A DNA stretch of 64,000 bases from Staphylococcus pettenkoferi. Its GTDB lineage: Bacteria > Bacillota > Bacilli > Staphylococcales > Staphylococcaceae. The DNA lies in NCBI RefSeq assembly GCF_026659735.1, contig NZ_JANSKK010000002.1, forward strand, positions 248,001-312,000, given 5' to 3'. The notes below the pieces were generated by a model, which was not told the origin of the DNA, did not search any database, and worked only from the letters and a program-made list of their open reading frames with translations. Of this stretch, positions 27,202 to 38,272 are shown piece after piece; within the stretch, counting starts at the first letter, position 1, and every line of letters begins with the position of its first letter. The position numbers were made by a program, and so were the translations under genes.

Positions 27202-28013
27202 GATGGCAGCCCTCGCTTTCTCGACTTGTTAGAGCATCTTTTTACAATGTAATAGCCTGCTACACCAAGCATGATAAAGAGGAAGATCAGCGTAGATATC
27301 GCATTAATCTCCATACTGATACCCTTACGTGCCATGGCATAGACTTCTACTGATAGGACACTGAAACCATTGCCAGTGACAAAGAAGCTCACCGTGAAAT
27401 CATCGAGTGAGTAAGTCAAAGCCATAAAGAAACCGCCGATAATGGCAGGTGTAAGTTGTGGCAACAATACTTTACTCAATACTTGACCTTCAGTGGCACC
27501 AAGATCTCGTGCCGCATTCAAGATATTGTGATTCATGTCATAAAGCTGTGGCAATACGAGGATGAAGACTATCGGAATACAGAAAGCAATATGAGAAATG
27601 AGCACTGTAGTAAAGCCGAGTCCAAAGCCCGTGATCTGACCTATAGCGATAAACATGATTAAAAATGATGCACCGATAACGACATCTGATGAAACCATCA
27701 ATACGTTATTCAAAGCGGTTACGGTCGTCTTGATCTTCCGCTGTCTCAAGTGATAAACACCAATCGCTCCAAATGTTCCAATAATTGTCGCAATAGCTGC
27801 TGCGAGTAAAGCAACACTAACCGTATTGAGAATCACGCTCATCAGATGAACATTTGTGAACAACGATGCATAATGTTCAAGCGTAAAGCCTTTAAACTCA
27901 ATCATGTTGTTCGCACTATTAAATGAGTACACCATCAAGAAGAGGATTGGAAAGTAGAGAAAGAGAATGAGACATGTTAAATATACTTTGCCTTGCCAAC
28001 GCATCCTGTTCAC
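27198..28013 (-). CDS. potC: Spermidine/putrescine ABC transporter permease PotC
   Basis: 271 residues with six membrane helices and the ABC permease EAA loop AARDLGATEGQVLSKVLLPQL (about 168-190). It starts with GTG in a GTGA overlap with the potB stop; a second Met at 28004 (MRWQGKVY) is an alternative. It forms the membrane channel with PotB. Confidence 0.92.
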   Translation of the reverse strand: MNRMRWQGKVYLTCLILFLYFPILFLMVYSFNSANNMIEFKGFTLEHYASLFTNVHLMSVILNTVSVALLAAAIATIIGTFGAIGVYHLRQRKIKTTVTALNNVLMVSSDVVIGASFLIMFIAIGQITGFGLGFTTVLISHIAFCIPIVFILVLPQLYDMNHNILNAARDLGATEGQVLSKVLLPQLTPAIIGGFFMALTYSLDDFTVSFFVTGNGFSVLSVEVYAMARKGISMEINAISTLIFLFIMLGVAGYYIVKRCSNKSRKRGLPS

Positions 28014-28813
28014 CCTCTTCCTTCACGTTGCGTCACTTGGGTTACGATAAGAACGAGCACCATAAAGATGACGAGTATCAGTGCTATCGCGGACCCTAGT
28101 CCATAGTTCTGTATGACTAAAAATTGTTCCTCAATCGCTGTACCTATATTGATGACCTTATTTCCTGCAATGAGACGTGTGATCATAAATAGAGACAAAG
28201 CGGGTATAAAGGTTACTTGCACGCCCGTCATCACCCCTTTTAAACTCAAAGGAAAAATTACTTTACGAAATGTCGTCCAAGGTGTCGCACCTAAATCGCT
28301 CGCTGCCTGAATCAGTTGATGTGGAATGTCGCGCAAGCTATTGAAGATAGGCAAGATCATAAACGGAATGTAGATGTAAACCGCAACTACTACAAAGGCT
28401 GGTCCTGTGAACAGAATATTTAACTCAGGAAGATGCACAGCTTGTAATATGCGATTAATAATTCCATCATGACTGAAGATCCCAATAAATGCATAGGTCT
28501 TGAGAAGTAAATTGATCCACGTCGGTACGATTAAGATGAGAAGTAACATTTGTTGATGACGAGATTGTGCCACATAGTATGCAGCCGGATAACTCACGAG
28601 TAGCGTAATGACGGTAATGATGAAAGCATAAATCATCGACGTGCTGAACATCTTTACATACTGCCAACTCAAGATTTGATGATAGTTACTCAAACTCCAA
28701 TGACCCGCACTATCTGTGAGCGAAAAATAAATCAATAAAAGTATCGGAATGATGATAAAAATACCCAGCCATAAAATGTATGGAACGAGTAATAGTTTAT
28801 TCAGTCTCGTCAT
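28010..28813 (-). CDS. potB: Spermidine/putrescine ABC transporter permease PotB
   Basis: 267 residues from the ATG at 28813 ([15 protein letters not shown]), which follows GAGGA by eight bases and lies within the last codons of potA; the longer frame to 28900 would run deep into potA. Six helices and the EAA loop [21 protein letters not shown] (about 177-198) are visible. It pairs with PotC in the polyamine importer. Confidence 0.9.
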   Translation of the reverse strand: MTRLNKLLLVPYILWLGIFIIIPILLLIYFSLTDSAGHWSLSNYHQILSWQYVKMFSTSMIYAFIITVITLLVSYPAAYYVAQSRHQQMLLLILIVPTWINLLLKTYAFIGIFSHDGIINRILQAVHLPELNILFTGPAFVVVAVYIYIPFMILPIFNSLRDIPHQLIQAASDLGATPWTTFRKVIFPLSLKGVMTGVQVTFIPALSLFMITRLIAGNKVINIGTAIEEQFLVIQNYGLGSAIALILVIFMVLVLIVTQVTQREGRG

Positions 28814-29897
28814 TTGCCGTGTCCTCATAACTTTCAATACGTTGATCAAACTCTGCTTCCGTTTCGCCAGGTACCATGATGTGAATCGCTTCAGGGTCAA
28901 AGTACAATCCTACGACCTCACCGACTTCAGTACTTTGAGTCGAGTGAATAATCCATTCGTAACCTCGTTGATCTCGACATATCAGCTCATAGTGAACGCC
29001 TCTAAACAACTTAGAATCTACTGTCACTTCAAATAGTCCGCGTTCTTGAGCAACGAGTGTAATATCCTCAGGTCGAATAACGACTTCAACTGCTTGTCCT
29101 GATGGAATACCTTGATCGACACACTCGAAGTCTTGACCATAAATATTCACCTTGAAATCATCAATCATTGTACCTTCAATAATATTGGATTCACCAATGA
29201 AGTCAGCGACGAAGCGATTGACTGGTTCATCATAAATATCATTCGGTGTACCAAATTGCTGAATCTTACCTTCTTTCAACACGAAGATATAATCACTCAA
29301 AGCCAACGCTTCCTCTTGATCATGTGTGACGAAGATAAACGTAATGCCTAATCGTGATTGAAGTTCACGTAATTCATACTGCATTTCTGTACGCAATTTC
29401 AAATCGAGCGCTGATAACGATTCATCTAGTAACAAGATTTCCGGCTCATTGACGATCGCTCTAGCAATCGCCACACGTTGGCGTTGACCTCCACTCATTT
29501 CTTCAATTCGACGTGTCTCATAGCCGCTTAATTTCACGAGTTGTAGTGCTTCTGTGACCTTGTCTTTAATTTGAGAACGACTCAGCTTTTTTAACTTCAG
29601 ACCAAAGGCAATATTGTCAAACACGTTCAAGTGTGGAAAGAGTGCATAGTCTTGAAAGACGGTATTGACTTGGCGTTCATTGGCAGGTATCGCTTGTAAA
29701 TCTTTATCTTGATACAAAATCTGGCCGTTATCTGCATACTCAAATCCTGCAATCAGCTTTAATATCGTCGTCTTACCACAGCCCGAGGGACCGAGCAAAG
29801 TATAGAAATGACCTGCTTCAATTTCTAAATTTATTTGATCAAGTACAGTCGTATCTTGATATTGTTTACTTACATTATGAAAAGACAAGAGTGCCAT
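28797..29897 (-). CDS. potA: Spermidine/putrescine ABC transporter ATP-binding protein
   Basis: 366 residues from the ATG at 29897, six bases past AGGAGG (a GTG three bases earlier is possible). The ABC domain carries Walker [10 protein letters not shown] (about 37-45), signature [14 protein letters not shown] (about 133-146), Walker [13 protein letters not shown] and switch His in [11 protein letters not shown]-terminal TOBE-like domain follows (about 240-350, [11 protein letters not shown]). It energises PotBCD. The regulator gene lies 11 bases upstream in the same direction. Confidence 0.94.
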   Translation of the reverse strand: MALLSFHNVSKQYQDTTVLDQINLEIEAGHFYTLLGPSGCGKTTILKLIAGFEYADNGQILYQDKDLQAIPANERQVNTVFQDYALFPHLNVFDNIAFGLKLKKLSRSQIKDKVTEALQLVKLSGYETRRIEEMSGGQRQRVAIARAIVNEPEILLLDESLSALDLKLRTEMQYELRELQSRLGITFIFVTHDQEEALALSDYIFVLKEGKIQQFGTPNDIYDEPVNRFVADFIGESNIIEGTMIDDFKVNIYGQDFECVDQGIPSGQAVEVVIRPEDITLVAQERGLFEVTVDSKLFRGVHYELICRDQRGYEWIIHSTQSTEVGEVVGLYFDPEAIHIMVPGETEAEFDQRIESYEDTANDETE

Positions 29898-29907
29898 CAC
29901 TTTCCTC

Positions 29908-30444
29908 CTAACTCGTCGATGTCGTTACGACCATCACTTCAGTTTCTACTTCACTCGGATTCGATAAGCAATGGGATTGATTCGCTTTGAAGTATAGCGC
30001 ATCTCCTGTCTCTGCTCTATATTCGGAAGTTCCTAATTGAAGTTGTATTTGACCTTTCAAGCAATAAACGAATGTTTCAGAATTCGAGGGTGCAAACGCT
30101 TTGTATGACGCGTGTGGACGAAGTGTAATCTTGAGTGGATCCATCTCAAAGTCATGAGATTGACTGACAAGCCAATTCAAGACGTACCCTTCATCATATT
30201 CGTCATAGCGGTGCTGTTGATCAGACTTATAGAGTACACGTGTTTCGTTTTATTTTTTGAAAAATGTACTCGGATTCGTATTCATCACTTCAAGTATTGA
30301 TAGAAAGGTATCCATACTTGGGGAAGCATATCCACTCTCAATTTGACTGATGTAACCCTTTGATAAGTCTGTACGTTCAGCTAATTCTTCTTGTGTCAGA
30401 CCTTTGATTTGTCTTAAAGTTTTCAAACGTTGACCGATATCCAT
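29908..30444 (-). pseudogene. XRE-cupin transcriptional regulator of pot, split by an in-frame TAA
   Basis: One continuous frame of 179 codons holds an N-terminal XRE helix-turn-helix (MDIGQRLKTLRQIKGLTQEE, about 1-60; recognition helix TDLSKGYISQIESG), then a TAA at 30250-30252, then a C-terminal cupin domain (GDALYFKANQSHCL). Family members encode both domains as one protein of about 180 residues, and here the aligned spacing is intact except for the stop (FFKK-stop-NETRVLYK). The cupin half could begin at a TTG (30180) but has no good ribosome site. Context (11 bases before potA) suggests it controls polyamine uptake. It may be a pseudogene, a truncated HTH-only regulator or a sequence error. 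Confidence 0.8.
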
Positions 30445-30474
30445 ACCGTCACCTTTTCGTTCCTTATATTAAAA

Positions 30475-30543
30475 AAGCTATACTTTGTTTACTTTTACTA
30501 AACTTTTTGTTTATTGTTTAATAAAAGTACCAAAATATAGCTT
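30475..30543 (-). terminator. Long hairpin: yktA terminator and possible operator
   Basis: AAGCTATA (30475-30482) pairs with TATAGCTT (30536-30543), and inside TACTTTTACTAAAC pairs with GTTTAATAAAAGTA. On the minus strand a CTTTTTTAAT tract follows, so it ends yktA transcripts. The inner palindrome is about 50-70 bases before the regulator start and could also be its binding site. Confidence 0.65.
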
Positions 30544-30560
30544 CAATAGCAAGAACTATT

Positions 30561-30833
30561 TTATTGTGAGTGAGAAATTGTTGTACCCGGCTCACGCTTA
30601 GCTAATTGTACAACTTTATAACTGTTATAACCGCTTGCCTTTTCAAAGGTTTTAAAGATTTGTTTCTCTTCTGCTTTACTTGGCACCACATTTTTAAAAC
30701 GTTTGTAGTGGTCGATGACGTGATCGCTTTTCACATGAGATTCATAATACGCTTCAATTTGGTTAAAGAATGCGATGACATCCATCATTTCTTCATTCGA
30801 CCAATCTAAATCAATAGGATAATGATATTCCAT
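30561..30833 (-). CDS. UPF0223 family protein (YktA type)
   Basis: 90 residues beginning [24 protein letters not shown], the characteristic start of UPF0223, with [30 protein letters not shown] following. It is a small soluble protein of unknown function, commonly located near pdhD. GGAGG lies about ten bases before the ATG. Confidence 0.88.
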   Translation of the reverse strand: MEYHYPIDLDWSNEEMMDVIAFFNQIEAYYESHVKSDHVIDHYKRFKNVVPSKAEEKQIFKTFEKASGYNSYKVVQLAKREPGTTISHSQ

Positions 30834-30864
30834 CTTCGTTCATCCTCCTTTCTACACGAAAAGA

Positions 30865-30899
30865 GCAGGACAGAAATCGACATGATTTCATTGTCCTGC
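30865..30899 (-). terminator. Hairpin after pdhD, staphylococcal 'ggacagaaat' repeat type
   Basis: GCAGGACAGAAATC pairs with GATTTCATTGTCCTGC. On the minus strand TCTTTTCGTG follows. A second inverted repeat GTTCAAAACGCTT/AAGCGGTTTGAAC (30911-30954) lies just before it. Together they probably end the pdh transcript. The core resembles a dispersed staphylococcal hairpin. Confidence 0.6.
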
Positions 30900-31020
30900 C
30901 CTACTAGTTCGTTCAAAACGCTTTAAAGTGAATTGTACACTAAGCGGTTTGAACAGCTATTTTATAACTATTAGAGATATCGTTTAACTCACAATGAAGT
31001 TAAATCAACTATCTAATCAA

Positions 31021-32427
31021 TTACATAGTGTGGATTGGTAAACCTAATGCTTTCTCAGCAGCTTCCATAGACATTTCACCTAAAGTTGGGTGAGCATGTA
31101 CAGTTAATGCTAAGTCTTCAGCATTCATACCTGCTTCGATAGCTAAGCCAAGTTCAGAGATAACATCTGAAGCACCTGTACCTGCTACTTGAGCACCGAT
31201 TACTGTGTTGTCTTCTTTAAGTGTGATTAACTTAACGAAACCAGTAGTATCGTCTAATGATAATGCACGACCGTTAGCAGCGTAAGGGAATTTAGATGCT
31301 TTGTAATCTAAACCTTCTTCTTTAGCTTGTGCTTCAGTGTAACCTACTTGTGCTAATTCAGGTTCAGTGAAGGCAACAGCTGGCATACCGATGTAGTCTA
31401 CTTCTGCAGCTTGTCCATCGATAGCTTCAGCTGCTACTTTACCTTCGTAGCTTGCTTTGTGTGCAAGTGCAAGACCAGGTACGATGTCACCGATAGCGTA
31501 GATGTTGTCGATAGAAGTACGGCTTTGTTTGTCAACTTCTAATAAGCCGCGTTCACCGAATTTAAGTCCTAATTCTTCAAGACCTAATTCGTCAGTGTTT
31601 GGACGACGACCTACAGTAACTAATACGTAGTCTGCTTCGATTGTTTGTTCTTCACCTTTAGCTTCGTAAGTTACTTTCACGCCGTCTTCAGTTTCTTCAG
31701 CTGATTTCGCCATTGCTTCAGTGATGATTTCGATTCCTTTTTCTTTCATACCTTTTTTAACAGGTTGAGTCATTTGTTTCTCGAATCCGCCTAAGATGTC
31801 TTTCGCACCTTCAAGGATAGTTACTTCAGTACCGAAGTTTGCATATGCTGTACTTAATTCTGAACCGATGTAACCGCCACCAACAACAACTAATTTCTTA
31901 GGTGCTTCTTTAAGGTTTAACGCACCAGTTGAGTCGATAATACGTTCACCGAATTCGAAGTTAGGAATTTCAATTGGTCTAGAACCAGTTGCGATGATCG
32001 CATTTTTGAAGTTGTAAGTTTGAGCTGATTTTTCGTCCATAACACGTAAGCTATTGTTATCTACGAAGTAAGCTTCACCTTTAACGATTTCAACTTTGTT
32101 ACCTTTAAGTAAGCCTTCAACGCCGCCTGTTAATTTATTTACTACAGAGTTTTTGAACTCTTGTACTTGATCAAATTTAAGTTGAACGTTTTCAGCAACT
32201 ACACCAAGATTTTCAGAGCTTTGAGCTTCTTCAAAACGGTGAGAAACATGTAATAATGCTTTAGATGGAATACAACCCACGTTTAAGCACACACCGCCTA
32301 AGTTGCCTTTCTCAACGATTGTTACCTTTTGGCCTAATTGAGCCGCGCGAATAGCAGCTACGTAACCCCCTGGGCCTGCTCCGATAACTATAGTGTCTGT
32401 TTCAATTGGAAAATCTCCAACTACCAT
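31021..32427 (-). CDS. pdhD: Dihydrolipoamide dehydrogenase (E3) of pyruvate dehydrogenase
   Basis: 468 residues, the standard length. FAD-binding [17 protein letters not shown] (about 17-33), redox-active disulfide [13 protein letters not shown] (about 44-56), NAD-binding [17 protein letters not shown] (about 184-200), a second FAD segment YAIGDI and the catalytic HAHPTLGEM near the C-terminus are all present. It re-oxidises lipoamide in PDH and possibly in other 2-oxo acid complexes. It lies 3 bases after pdhC, with GGAGGGG before the ATG. Confidence 0.97.
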   Translation of the reverse strand: MVVGDFPIETDTIVIGAGPGGYVAAIRAAQLGQKVTIVEKGNLGGVCLNVGCIPSKALLHVSHRFEEAQSSENLGVVAENVQLKFDQVQEFKNSVVNKLTGGVEGLLKGNKVEIVKGEAYFVDNNSLRVMDEKSAQTYNFKNAIIATGSRPIEIPNFEFGERIIDSTGALNLKEAPKKLVVVGGGYIGSELSTAYANFGTEVTILEGAKDILGGFEKQMTQPVKKGMKEKGIEIITEAMAKSAEETEDGVKVTYEAKGEEQTIEADYVLVTVGRRPNTDELGLEELGLKFGERGLLEVDKQSRTSIDNIYAIGDIVPGLALAHKASYEGKVAAEAIDGQAAEVDYIGMPAVAFTEPELAQVGYTEAQAKEEGLDYKASKFPYAANGRALSLDDTTGFVKLITLKEDNTVIGAQVAGTGASDVISELGLAIEAGMNAEDLALTVHAHPTLGEMSMEAAEKALGLPIHTM

Positions 32428-32430
32428 GTT

Positions 32431-33744
32431 TTACCCCTCCATTAATAATAATTCTGGATTATTTAATAAGCGTTTGATGTGATTCATAGCGTTTTGACCT
32501 GTCGCACCATCAATTTGTCTGTGGTCAAAGCTTAATGATAATGCTAGAACGGGTGCAGCTATGATTTCTCCATCTTTCACAATTGGTTTTTGAGCAATAC
32601 GACCGATACCTAAGATTGCAACCTCAGGATGGTTGATTACTGGTGTAAACCATTGTCCACCTGCAGAACCAATGTTACTGATTGTGCAAGTAGCACCTTT
32701 CATTTCTTCTGATGTTAGTTTACCATCTCTGGCTTTAACTGCAAGTTCATTGATTTCATCAGAGATTTCGAAGATAGACTTACGATCTGCATGTTTCACA
32801 ACTGGAACAAGTAATCCACGTTCAGTATCTGCTGCAATACCGATGTTCCAGTAGTGTTTATGAGTGATCGTACCTTCTTCTTCGTTGAATGAAGTGTTAA
32901 GTGCTGGATATTTTTTCAATGCTGAAACAAGTGCTTTAACAACGTAAGGTAAGAATGTCAATTTAGTACCTTGTTCTGCAGCGATTTCTTTGAATTTCTT
33001 ACGGTGATCCCATAATTGTTGTACATCGATTTCGTCCATCAATGTTACGTGTGGTGCTGTATGTTTAGAGTTAACCATCGCTTTCGCAATTGCTTTACGC
33101 ATAGCTGGAATATTCTCAGTAGTTTCTGGGAAGTCACCTTCAGTTGATACAGGTGCTGATTGTTCAGATGCACTTGCTGCAGGTGCTTCTGTAGCCGCAA
33201 CTTCTTCGCTTGATGTTGCAGAAGCATCACCGTTAAGGTATGCATCTACGTCTTCTTTAAGCACACGTCCATGTTTACCTGTACCGTTAACTGCTTTGAT
33301 ATTAACGCCATTTTCACGTGCGTATTTACGTACGGATGGCATTGCTTTAACGCGTTTGTTCTCATCCACTTCTTCAGATGAAGCTGATGAAGCTGCGCCT
33401 GATTGTTCAGAAGTTGATTCTTCTTGGCTTTGAGTTTCTTCTTCTGAAGCTTCTTCTTTGCCAGAATCGTCGTGGTCTCCGCCTTTGAATTGCATCTCTT
33501 CAGCATCTGGCGCATCAATCTTAACGATTGTGTCACCTACTACTGCTACTGTACCTTCGTCAACTAATACTTCTTCAATCGTACCAGCGACAGGAGATGG
33601 AATTTCAACAACGGATTTATCATTTTGTACTTCAGCTAGAACGTCATCTTCTTCGATAGTGTCTCCAGCTTTAACGAACCATTTTACAATTTCACCTTCA
33701 TGGATACCTTCACCAATGTCAGGTAGTTTAAATTCAAATGCCAC
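32431..33744 (-). CDS. pdhC: Dihydrolipoamide acetyltransferase (E2) of pyruvate dehydrogenase
   Basis: 437 residues from a GTG start preceded by AGGAGGA. There is a single N-terminal lipoyl domain ([13 protein letters not shown], lipoyl-lysine about 44), then an acidic Ser/Glu/Gln linker (about 85-130), a peripheral-subunit-binding domain ([18 protein letters not shown], about 135-175), a second Ala/Ser-rich linker and the catalytic acetyltransferase core ending with [12 protein letters not shown] (His and Asp of the active site). It forms the core of the complex. Confidence 0.97.
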   Translation of the reverse strand: MAFEFKLPDIGEGIHEGEIVKWFVKAGDTIEEDDVLAEVQNDKSVVEIPSPVAGTIEEVLVDEGTVAVVGDTIVKIDAPDAEEMQFKGGDHDDSGKEEASEEETQSQEESTSEQSGAASSASSEEVDENKRVKAMPSVRKYARENGVNIKAVNGTGKHGRVLKEDVDAYLNGDASATSSEEVAATEAPAASASEQSAPVSTEGDFPETTENIPAMRKAIAKAMVNSKHTAPHVTLMDEIDVQQLWDHRKKFKEIAAEQGTKLTFLPYVVKALVSALKKYPALNTSFNEEEGTITHKHYWNIGIAADTERGLLVPVVKHADRKSIFEISDEINELAVKARDGKLTSEEMKGATCTISNIGSAGGQWFTPVINHPEVAILGIGRIAQKPIVKDGEIIAAPVLALSLSFDHRQIDGATGQNAMNHIKRLLNNPELLLMEG

Positions 33745-33891
33745 GTTCTTGTCCTCCTAATGTTTCAATATAAATTCTGTGCTTATCATCTTAAAATAGT
33801 AAAGACGAAGCTGAAATAATCATCACTAGAACCCCTTGTGTGGGCCAACATCTTTAATTATTTCAAGCTTCTCTTCACCATGATACTTTAA
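33745..33891 (-). promoter_or_regulatory. pdhB-pdhC intercistronic hairpin
   Basis: A 147-base gap in an otherwise tight operon. GAAGCTGAAATAAT (33807-33820) pairs with ATTATTTCAAGCTTC (about 33857-33871, with one bulge), a stem of about 14 bp with a loop of roughly 36 bases. It has only a weak U-tract, so mRNA processing or partial attenuation between the E1 and E2-E3 genes is more likely than full termination. Confidence 0.5.
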
Positions 33892-34869
33892 TTAGAATTC
33901 TAACGTTGCTTTCGCTTGTTCTACGATATCATTCTTGTTTGGTAGCCAAACGTTCTCAGCTTGAGTAAATGGATATACTGTATCAGCTGCTGCTACACGA
34001 GCGATTGGCGCTTCAAGAGAAAGAATGGCTCTTTCTGATAATTCAGCTGCTACTGTAGCACCTACGCCTGCTTGACGTTGTGCTTCTTGGACTACAACTG
34101 CACGACCTGTTTTTTCAACAGACGCTACAAGTGTATCAATATCAAGTGGTTGAACACTGCGTAAGTCGATTACTTCTACAGAATAACCGTCTTTTTCAAG
34201 CTCTTCAGCTGCTTTAAGAGACTCTTGAACCATCGCACCGTATGCGATTAAAGTGATATCGTTACCTTCTTGTTTAACGCTCGCTTTATCAAGTTCAACT
34301 GTGTACTCTTCTTCAGGAACTTCTTCACGGAATGAACGGTAAAGTTTCATGTGTTCTAAGTATACGACAGGGTCATTGCTACGGATAGCTGAGATGAGTA
34401 GCCCTTTAGCGTCGTATGGGTTAGAAGGAATAACTACACGTAAACCTGGAGATTGCGCTAAGATACCTTCAAGGTTATCCGCGTGCAATTCTGGTGTATG
34501 TACTCCCCCACCAAATGGTGTACGAATTGTGATTGGAGCAGCTTTAGAACCGCCTGCACGGAAGCGTGTACGAGCGATTTGACCTGCAACCTCATCGAAC
34601 ACTTCAAATACGAAACCTAAGAATTGGATTTCCATAACCGGACGGAAGCCTTGAGTCGATAAACCTAAAGCTAAACCACCGATACCAGATTCCGCTAATG
34701 GTGTATCGAATACACGATCTTCACCGAATTCTTTCTGTAACCCTTCAGTTACACGGAATACACCACCGTTAACACCGACGTCTTCACCGAAAATTAAAAC
34801 ATCTTCATCGTTTTGTAATTCAGTTTTAAGCGCGTTATTAATCGCTTGAACCATTGTCATTTGTGCCAT
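33892..34869 (-). CDS. pdhB: Pyruvate dehydrogenase E1 component subunit beta
   Basis: 325 residues, typical length. It has the transketolase-like pyrimidine domain with [19 protein letters not shown] (about 26-44), [14 protein letters not shown] (about 58-71) and [12 protein letters not shown], and a C-terminal domain with [13 protein letters not shown]. It completes the TPP-dependent E1 decarboxylase with PdhA. It starts 3 bases after pdhA ends. Confidence 0.97.
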   Translation of the reverse strand: MAQMTMVQAINNALKTELQNDEDVLIFGEDVGVNGGVFRVTEGLQKEFGEDRVFDTPLAESGIGGLALGLSTQGFRPVMEIQFLGFVFEVFDEVAGQIARTRFRAGGSKAAPITIRTPFGGGVHTPELHADNLEGILAQSPGLRVVIPSNPYDAKGLLISAIRSNDPVVYLEHMKLYRSFREEVPEEEYTVELDKASVKQEGNDITLIAYGAMVQESLKAAEELEKDGYSVEVIDLRSVQPLDIDTLVASVEKTGRAVVVQEAQRQAGVGATVAAELSERAILSLEAPIARVAAADTVYPFTQAENVWLPNKNDIVEQAKATLEF

Positions 34870-34872
34870 GGG

Positions 34873-35985
<1,113 letters not shown>

Positions 35986-36037
35986 TCAATTCACCATACC
36001 TTTCCCGTATAATAGATATTCTTTTTAATCCACTACT

Positions 36038-36066
36038 ATTGTACCATAATAAGAATATACTGTTAA
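36038..36066 (-). promoter_or_regulatory. Sigma-A promoter of pdhABCD
   Basis: Minus-strand TTAACA (36061-36066), a 17-base spacer and TACAAT (36038-36043). The remaining stretch to 36266 is AT-rich and holds no gene. Confidence 0.7.
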
Positions 36067-36266
36067 CTAAATATAAAATGTTCTGTATCAACGAACACAG
36101 GTACAGAATTTAAGCTGTACTAATAGCATTTCTTAAACTGTACTAGTATGTTTATTGATGTATAAATATAGTTTAACCCATTTAGGAAAGCGCATACAAC
36201 ATAAACGTACTATATTATATTTATTTTATTACTCAATAAGTTATATTTTTCATCAATTGCACACTT

Positions 36267-36896
36267 TTATTGTAATGTTTCTGCATTTTGTTTTTGCTCG
36301 TCTGCTTTTTTCGATGCGTCTTGATATTTTTTAGAACTATCAGAGACTTTTTTGTAAGCATCGTTGACTTCTTTATTCTTTTTATCGATGACTTTTTGAT
36401 CTGGATCATCTTTAAGGACGTAGTTAAACTTATCCTTTTCTTTCTTCATCGCGTCATTATACTTATCAGCGTAGTCATCGAAAGCTTGATATTTTTTGTC
36501 GAGTGCTTTATCCCATTTTTTAATCGCATCGCGGCGCTTGTCGTTCTCGATGTTTTTAATATGTTTGTGCGCTTTATGATATTCGTCTTTAGAATCTTTC
36601 ATCGCTTTCGTTTCTTGTTTAAAGGATTTTTGTTGTTTATCTATTTTTTTAACGAGCTTTTTCGATAAATCTTGGACTTTATCGAGATCATTTTTACCAT
36701 CAAGTTTGTCCATTATCTTCTGTTTCTCTTGTTGAATATCAGCCATTTCTTTATCTACTTTATTAATCACTTTCTCTTTACCTTGTGCGTCTTCAATTTG
36801 ATGATTATAGGCTTTCATTTCACCTTTATCCGTCGTACAACCTGCGAGAAGTACTGCCGAAGCTAGGATGGCACTCATACCATATCTTAATTTCAT
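36267..36896 (-). CDS. YkyA-type lipoprotein (putative cell-wall-binding lipoprotein)
   Basis: 209 residues from the ATG at 36896, preceded by AAGGAGG. The N-terminus MKLRYGMSAILASAVLLAGC is a lipoprotein signal peptide with lipobox LLAGC (Cys 20). The rest is almost wholly charged, Lys/Asp/Glu-rich and predicted to be a long coiled coil (about 30-205). This matches the YkyA family located beside pdhA in Firmicutes. It would be anchored on the outer face of the membrane. Function unknown; the cell-wall-binding label is a family annotation. Confidence 0.82.
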   Translation of the reverse strand: MKLRYGMSAILASAVLLAGCTTDKGEMKAYNHQIEDAQGKEKVINKVDKEMADIQQEKQKIMDKLDGKNDLDKVQDLSKKLVKKIDKQQKSFKQETKAMKDSKDEYHKAHKHIKNIENDKRRDAIKKWDKALDKKYQAFDDYADKYNDAMKKEKDKFNYVLKDDPDQKVIDKKNKEVNDAYKKVSDSSKKYQDASKKADEQKQNAETLQ

Positions 36897-37021
36897 TGTG
36901 TTTACTTCCTCCTTTTTTATCAGTGTAATCGTAAAAAATTTTTCTTGCAAAAGCAACTAGAATACTGTATCTTGCCGCGTCAAATTTGGTATAGTGGATA
37001 ATTAAGGAAGGTGTATGACTA

Positions 37022-37573
37022 ATGTTAACTATGAAAGATATCATTAAAGATGGACATCCTACATTACGTGAGAAAGCGAAAGAAGTTGAACTGCCATTAT
37101 CAAATGACGAACGTGAGACGCTTCAAGCAATGCGCACGTTCTTAATTAACAGTCAAGATGAGGAAACTGCAAAGAAATATGGCTTGCGCTCAGGCGTAGG
37201 TTTAGCTGCACCTCAAATCAATCTGTCTAAAAGAATGATTGCAGTTTATTTACCTGATGATGGAAATGGTAAATCCTATGATTTAATGTTGGTTAATCCT
37301 AAGATTATGAGTCATAGCGTTCAAGAAGCTTATCTTCCTACTGGTGAAGGATGTCTCAGTGTAGATAAAGATATTCCAGGATTAGTCCATCGTAATTATC
37401 GCATAACAGTAAAAGCATATGATATCGATGGAAACGAGTTGAAACTGCGTCTTAAAGGCTACCCAGCTATCGTGGTACAACACGAAATCGATCATTTAAA
37501 TGGCGTCATGTTCTACGATCATATTGATGACGACCATCCACTTACACCACATGAAGGTGCAATCGAAGCATAA
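37022..37573 (+). CDS. def: Peptide deformylase
   Basis: 183 residues beginning [19 protein letters not shown]. All three deformylase motifs are present: GVGLAAPQI (about 58-66), EGCLSV (about 109-114, metal-ligand Cys) and QHEIDHLNG (about 153-161, two metal-ligand His and the catalytic Glu). It removes the formyl group from nascent proteins. It is the type II form typical of Gram-positive bacteria. It diverges from the lipoprotein gene and ends in a bidirectional terminator. Confidence 0.97.
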   Translation: MLTMKDIIKDGHPTLREKAKEVELPLSNDERETLQAMRTFLINSQDEETAKKYGLRSGVGLAAPQINLSKRMIAVYLPDDGNGKSYDLMLVNPKIMSHSVQEAYLPTGEGCLSVDKDIPGLVHRNYRITVKAYDIDGNELKLRLKGYPAIVVQHEIDHLNGVMFYDHIDDDHPLTPHEGAIEA

Positions 37574-37582
37574 ATTAAATAT

Positions 37583-37634
37583 AAGAATACGCGCTAAAGA
37601 GGAACAAGTCTTGCCTCGTTAGCGCGTTATTCTT
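37583..37634. terminator. Bidirectional terminator after def
   Basis: AAGAATACGCGCTAA (37583-37597) pairs with TTAGCGCGTTATTCTT (37619-37634), with GAGG/CCTC inside. Confidence 0.75.
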
Positions 37635-37666
37635 AACTATCCATCTATTTGTGGTATTAGCAGTCG

Positions 37667-37939
37667 TTACATAAAAACGTCACGCCGCTCGCTATAAGGA
37701 ATATGTAATTCTGATAATTTCTGCTTAATCGTCTCCATCTCTTCTAACTCAATAAATTCAGGATCATGATGATGCTTCACTGCATATGGATTGCCATGAA
37801 TATTATCGACGACTTCATCATATTCGAAGAACATGATGACCTGTTGTTCTCTCACTTCAAATATAATTTTTTGCAACAGTTTATCCTTGCGTCCTTTTTC
37901 CCATTCGATTTCTTTAATTAGTTGTTTCAAAGTTGCCAT
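37667..37939 (-). CDS. Unrecognised small protein
   Basis: 90 residues from the ATG at 37939, which follows AAGGGG and starts MATLKQLIKEIEWEKGRKDK; the 44-residue upstream extension has no ribosome site. It is soluble, has no cysteine and is rich in Glu, Lys and His (KHHHDPEF). The second half (DEVVDNIHGNPYAVKHHHD) has no motif I recognise. It is convergent with def and divergent from the amino acid permease. Codon use and the ribosome site look genuine. I propose no function. Confidence 0.65.
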   Translation of the reverse strand: MATLKQLIKEIEWEKGRKDKLLQKIIFEVREQQVIMFFEYDEVVDNIHGNPYAVKHHHDPEFIELEEMETIKQKLSELHIPYSERRDVFM

Positions 37940-38272
37940 AATAATCCCCTTCTTCCTCAGGACATCCATTAATAAGAATAATATTATCATAGCGGATACG
38001 AGTATCCATTTACAAGCAATCTTCAACGCGAATAAGTGGGTTCGGTCATTTAGATATATATAATTTTTCATCTACTTCATTTCTGTTTGTTATTTTAAAA
38101 GAGTATTCAGAACCTTGTTACGGACGACTTTCAAAGGATTTTACAGAAACGAGTTGTAATATTCTGAACATTAGTGTAATATAACTTTAATAATATACGC
38201 TTGAACAATAGGGGTATGTTCACTCATCGACAAAGTATATTATTCACTCTAAAGTGACTGGGGAGAAAAACA

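Noticed and set aside
33045-33536. Extra frames inside pdhC
   Set aside because: They follow the repetitive linker codons in another frame; the E2 gene is complete and continuous.
36288-36866. Plus-strand frames opposite the YkyA-type lipoprotein
   Set aside because: They mirror the Lys-rich coiled coil; no start signals.
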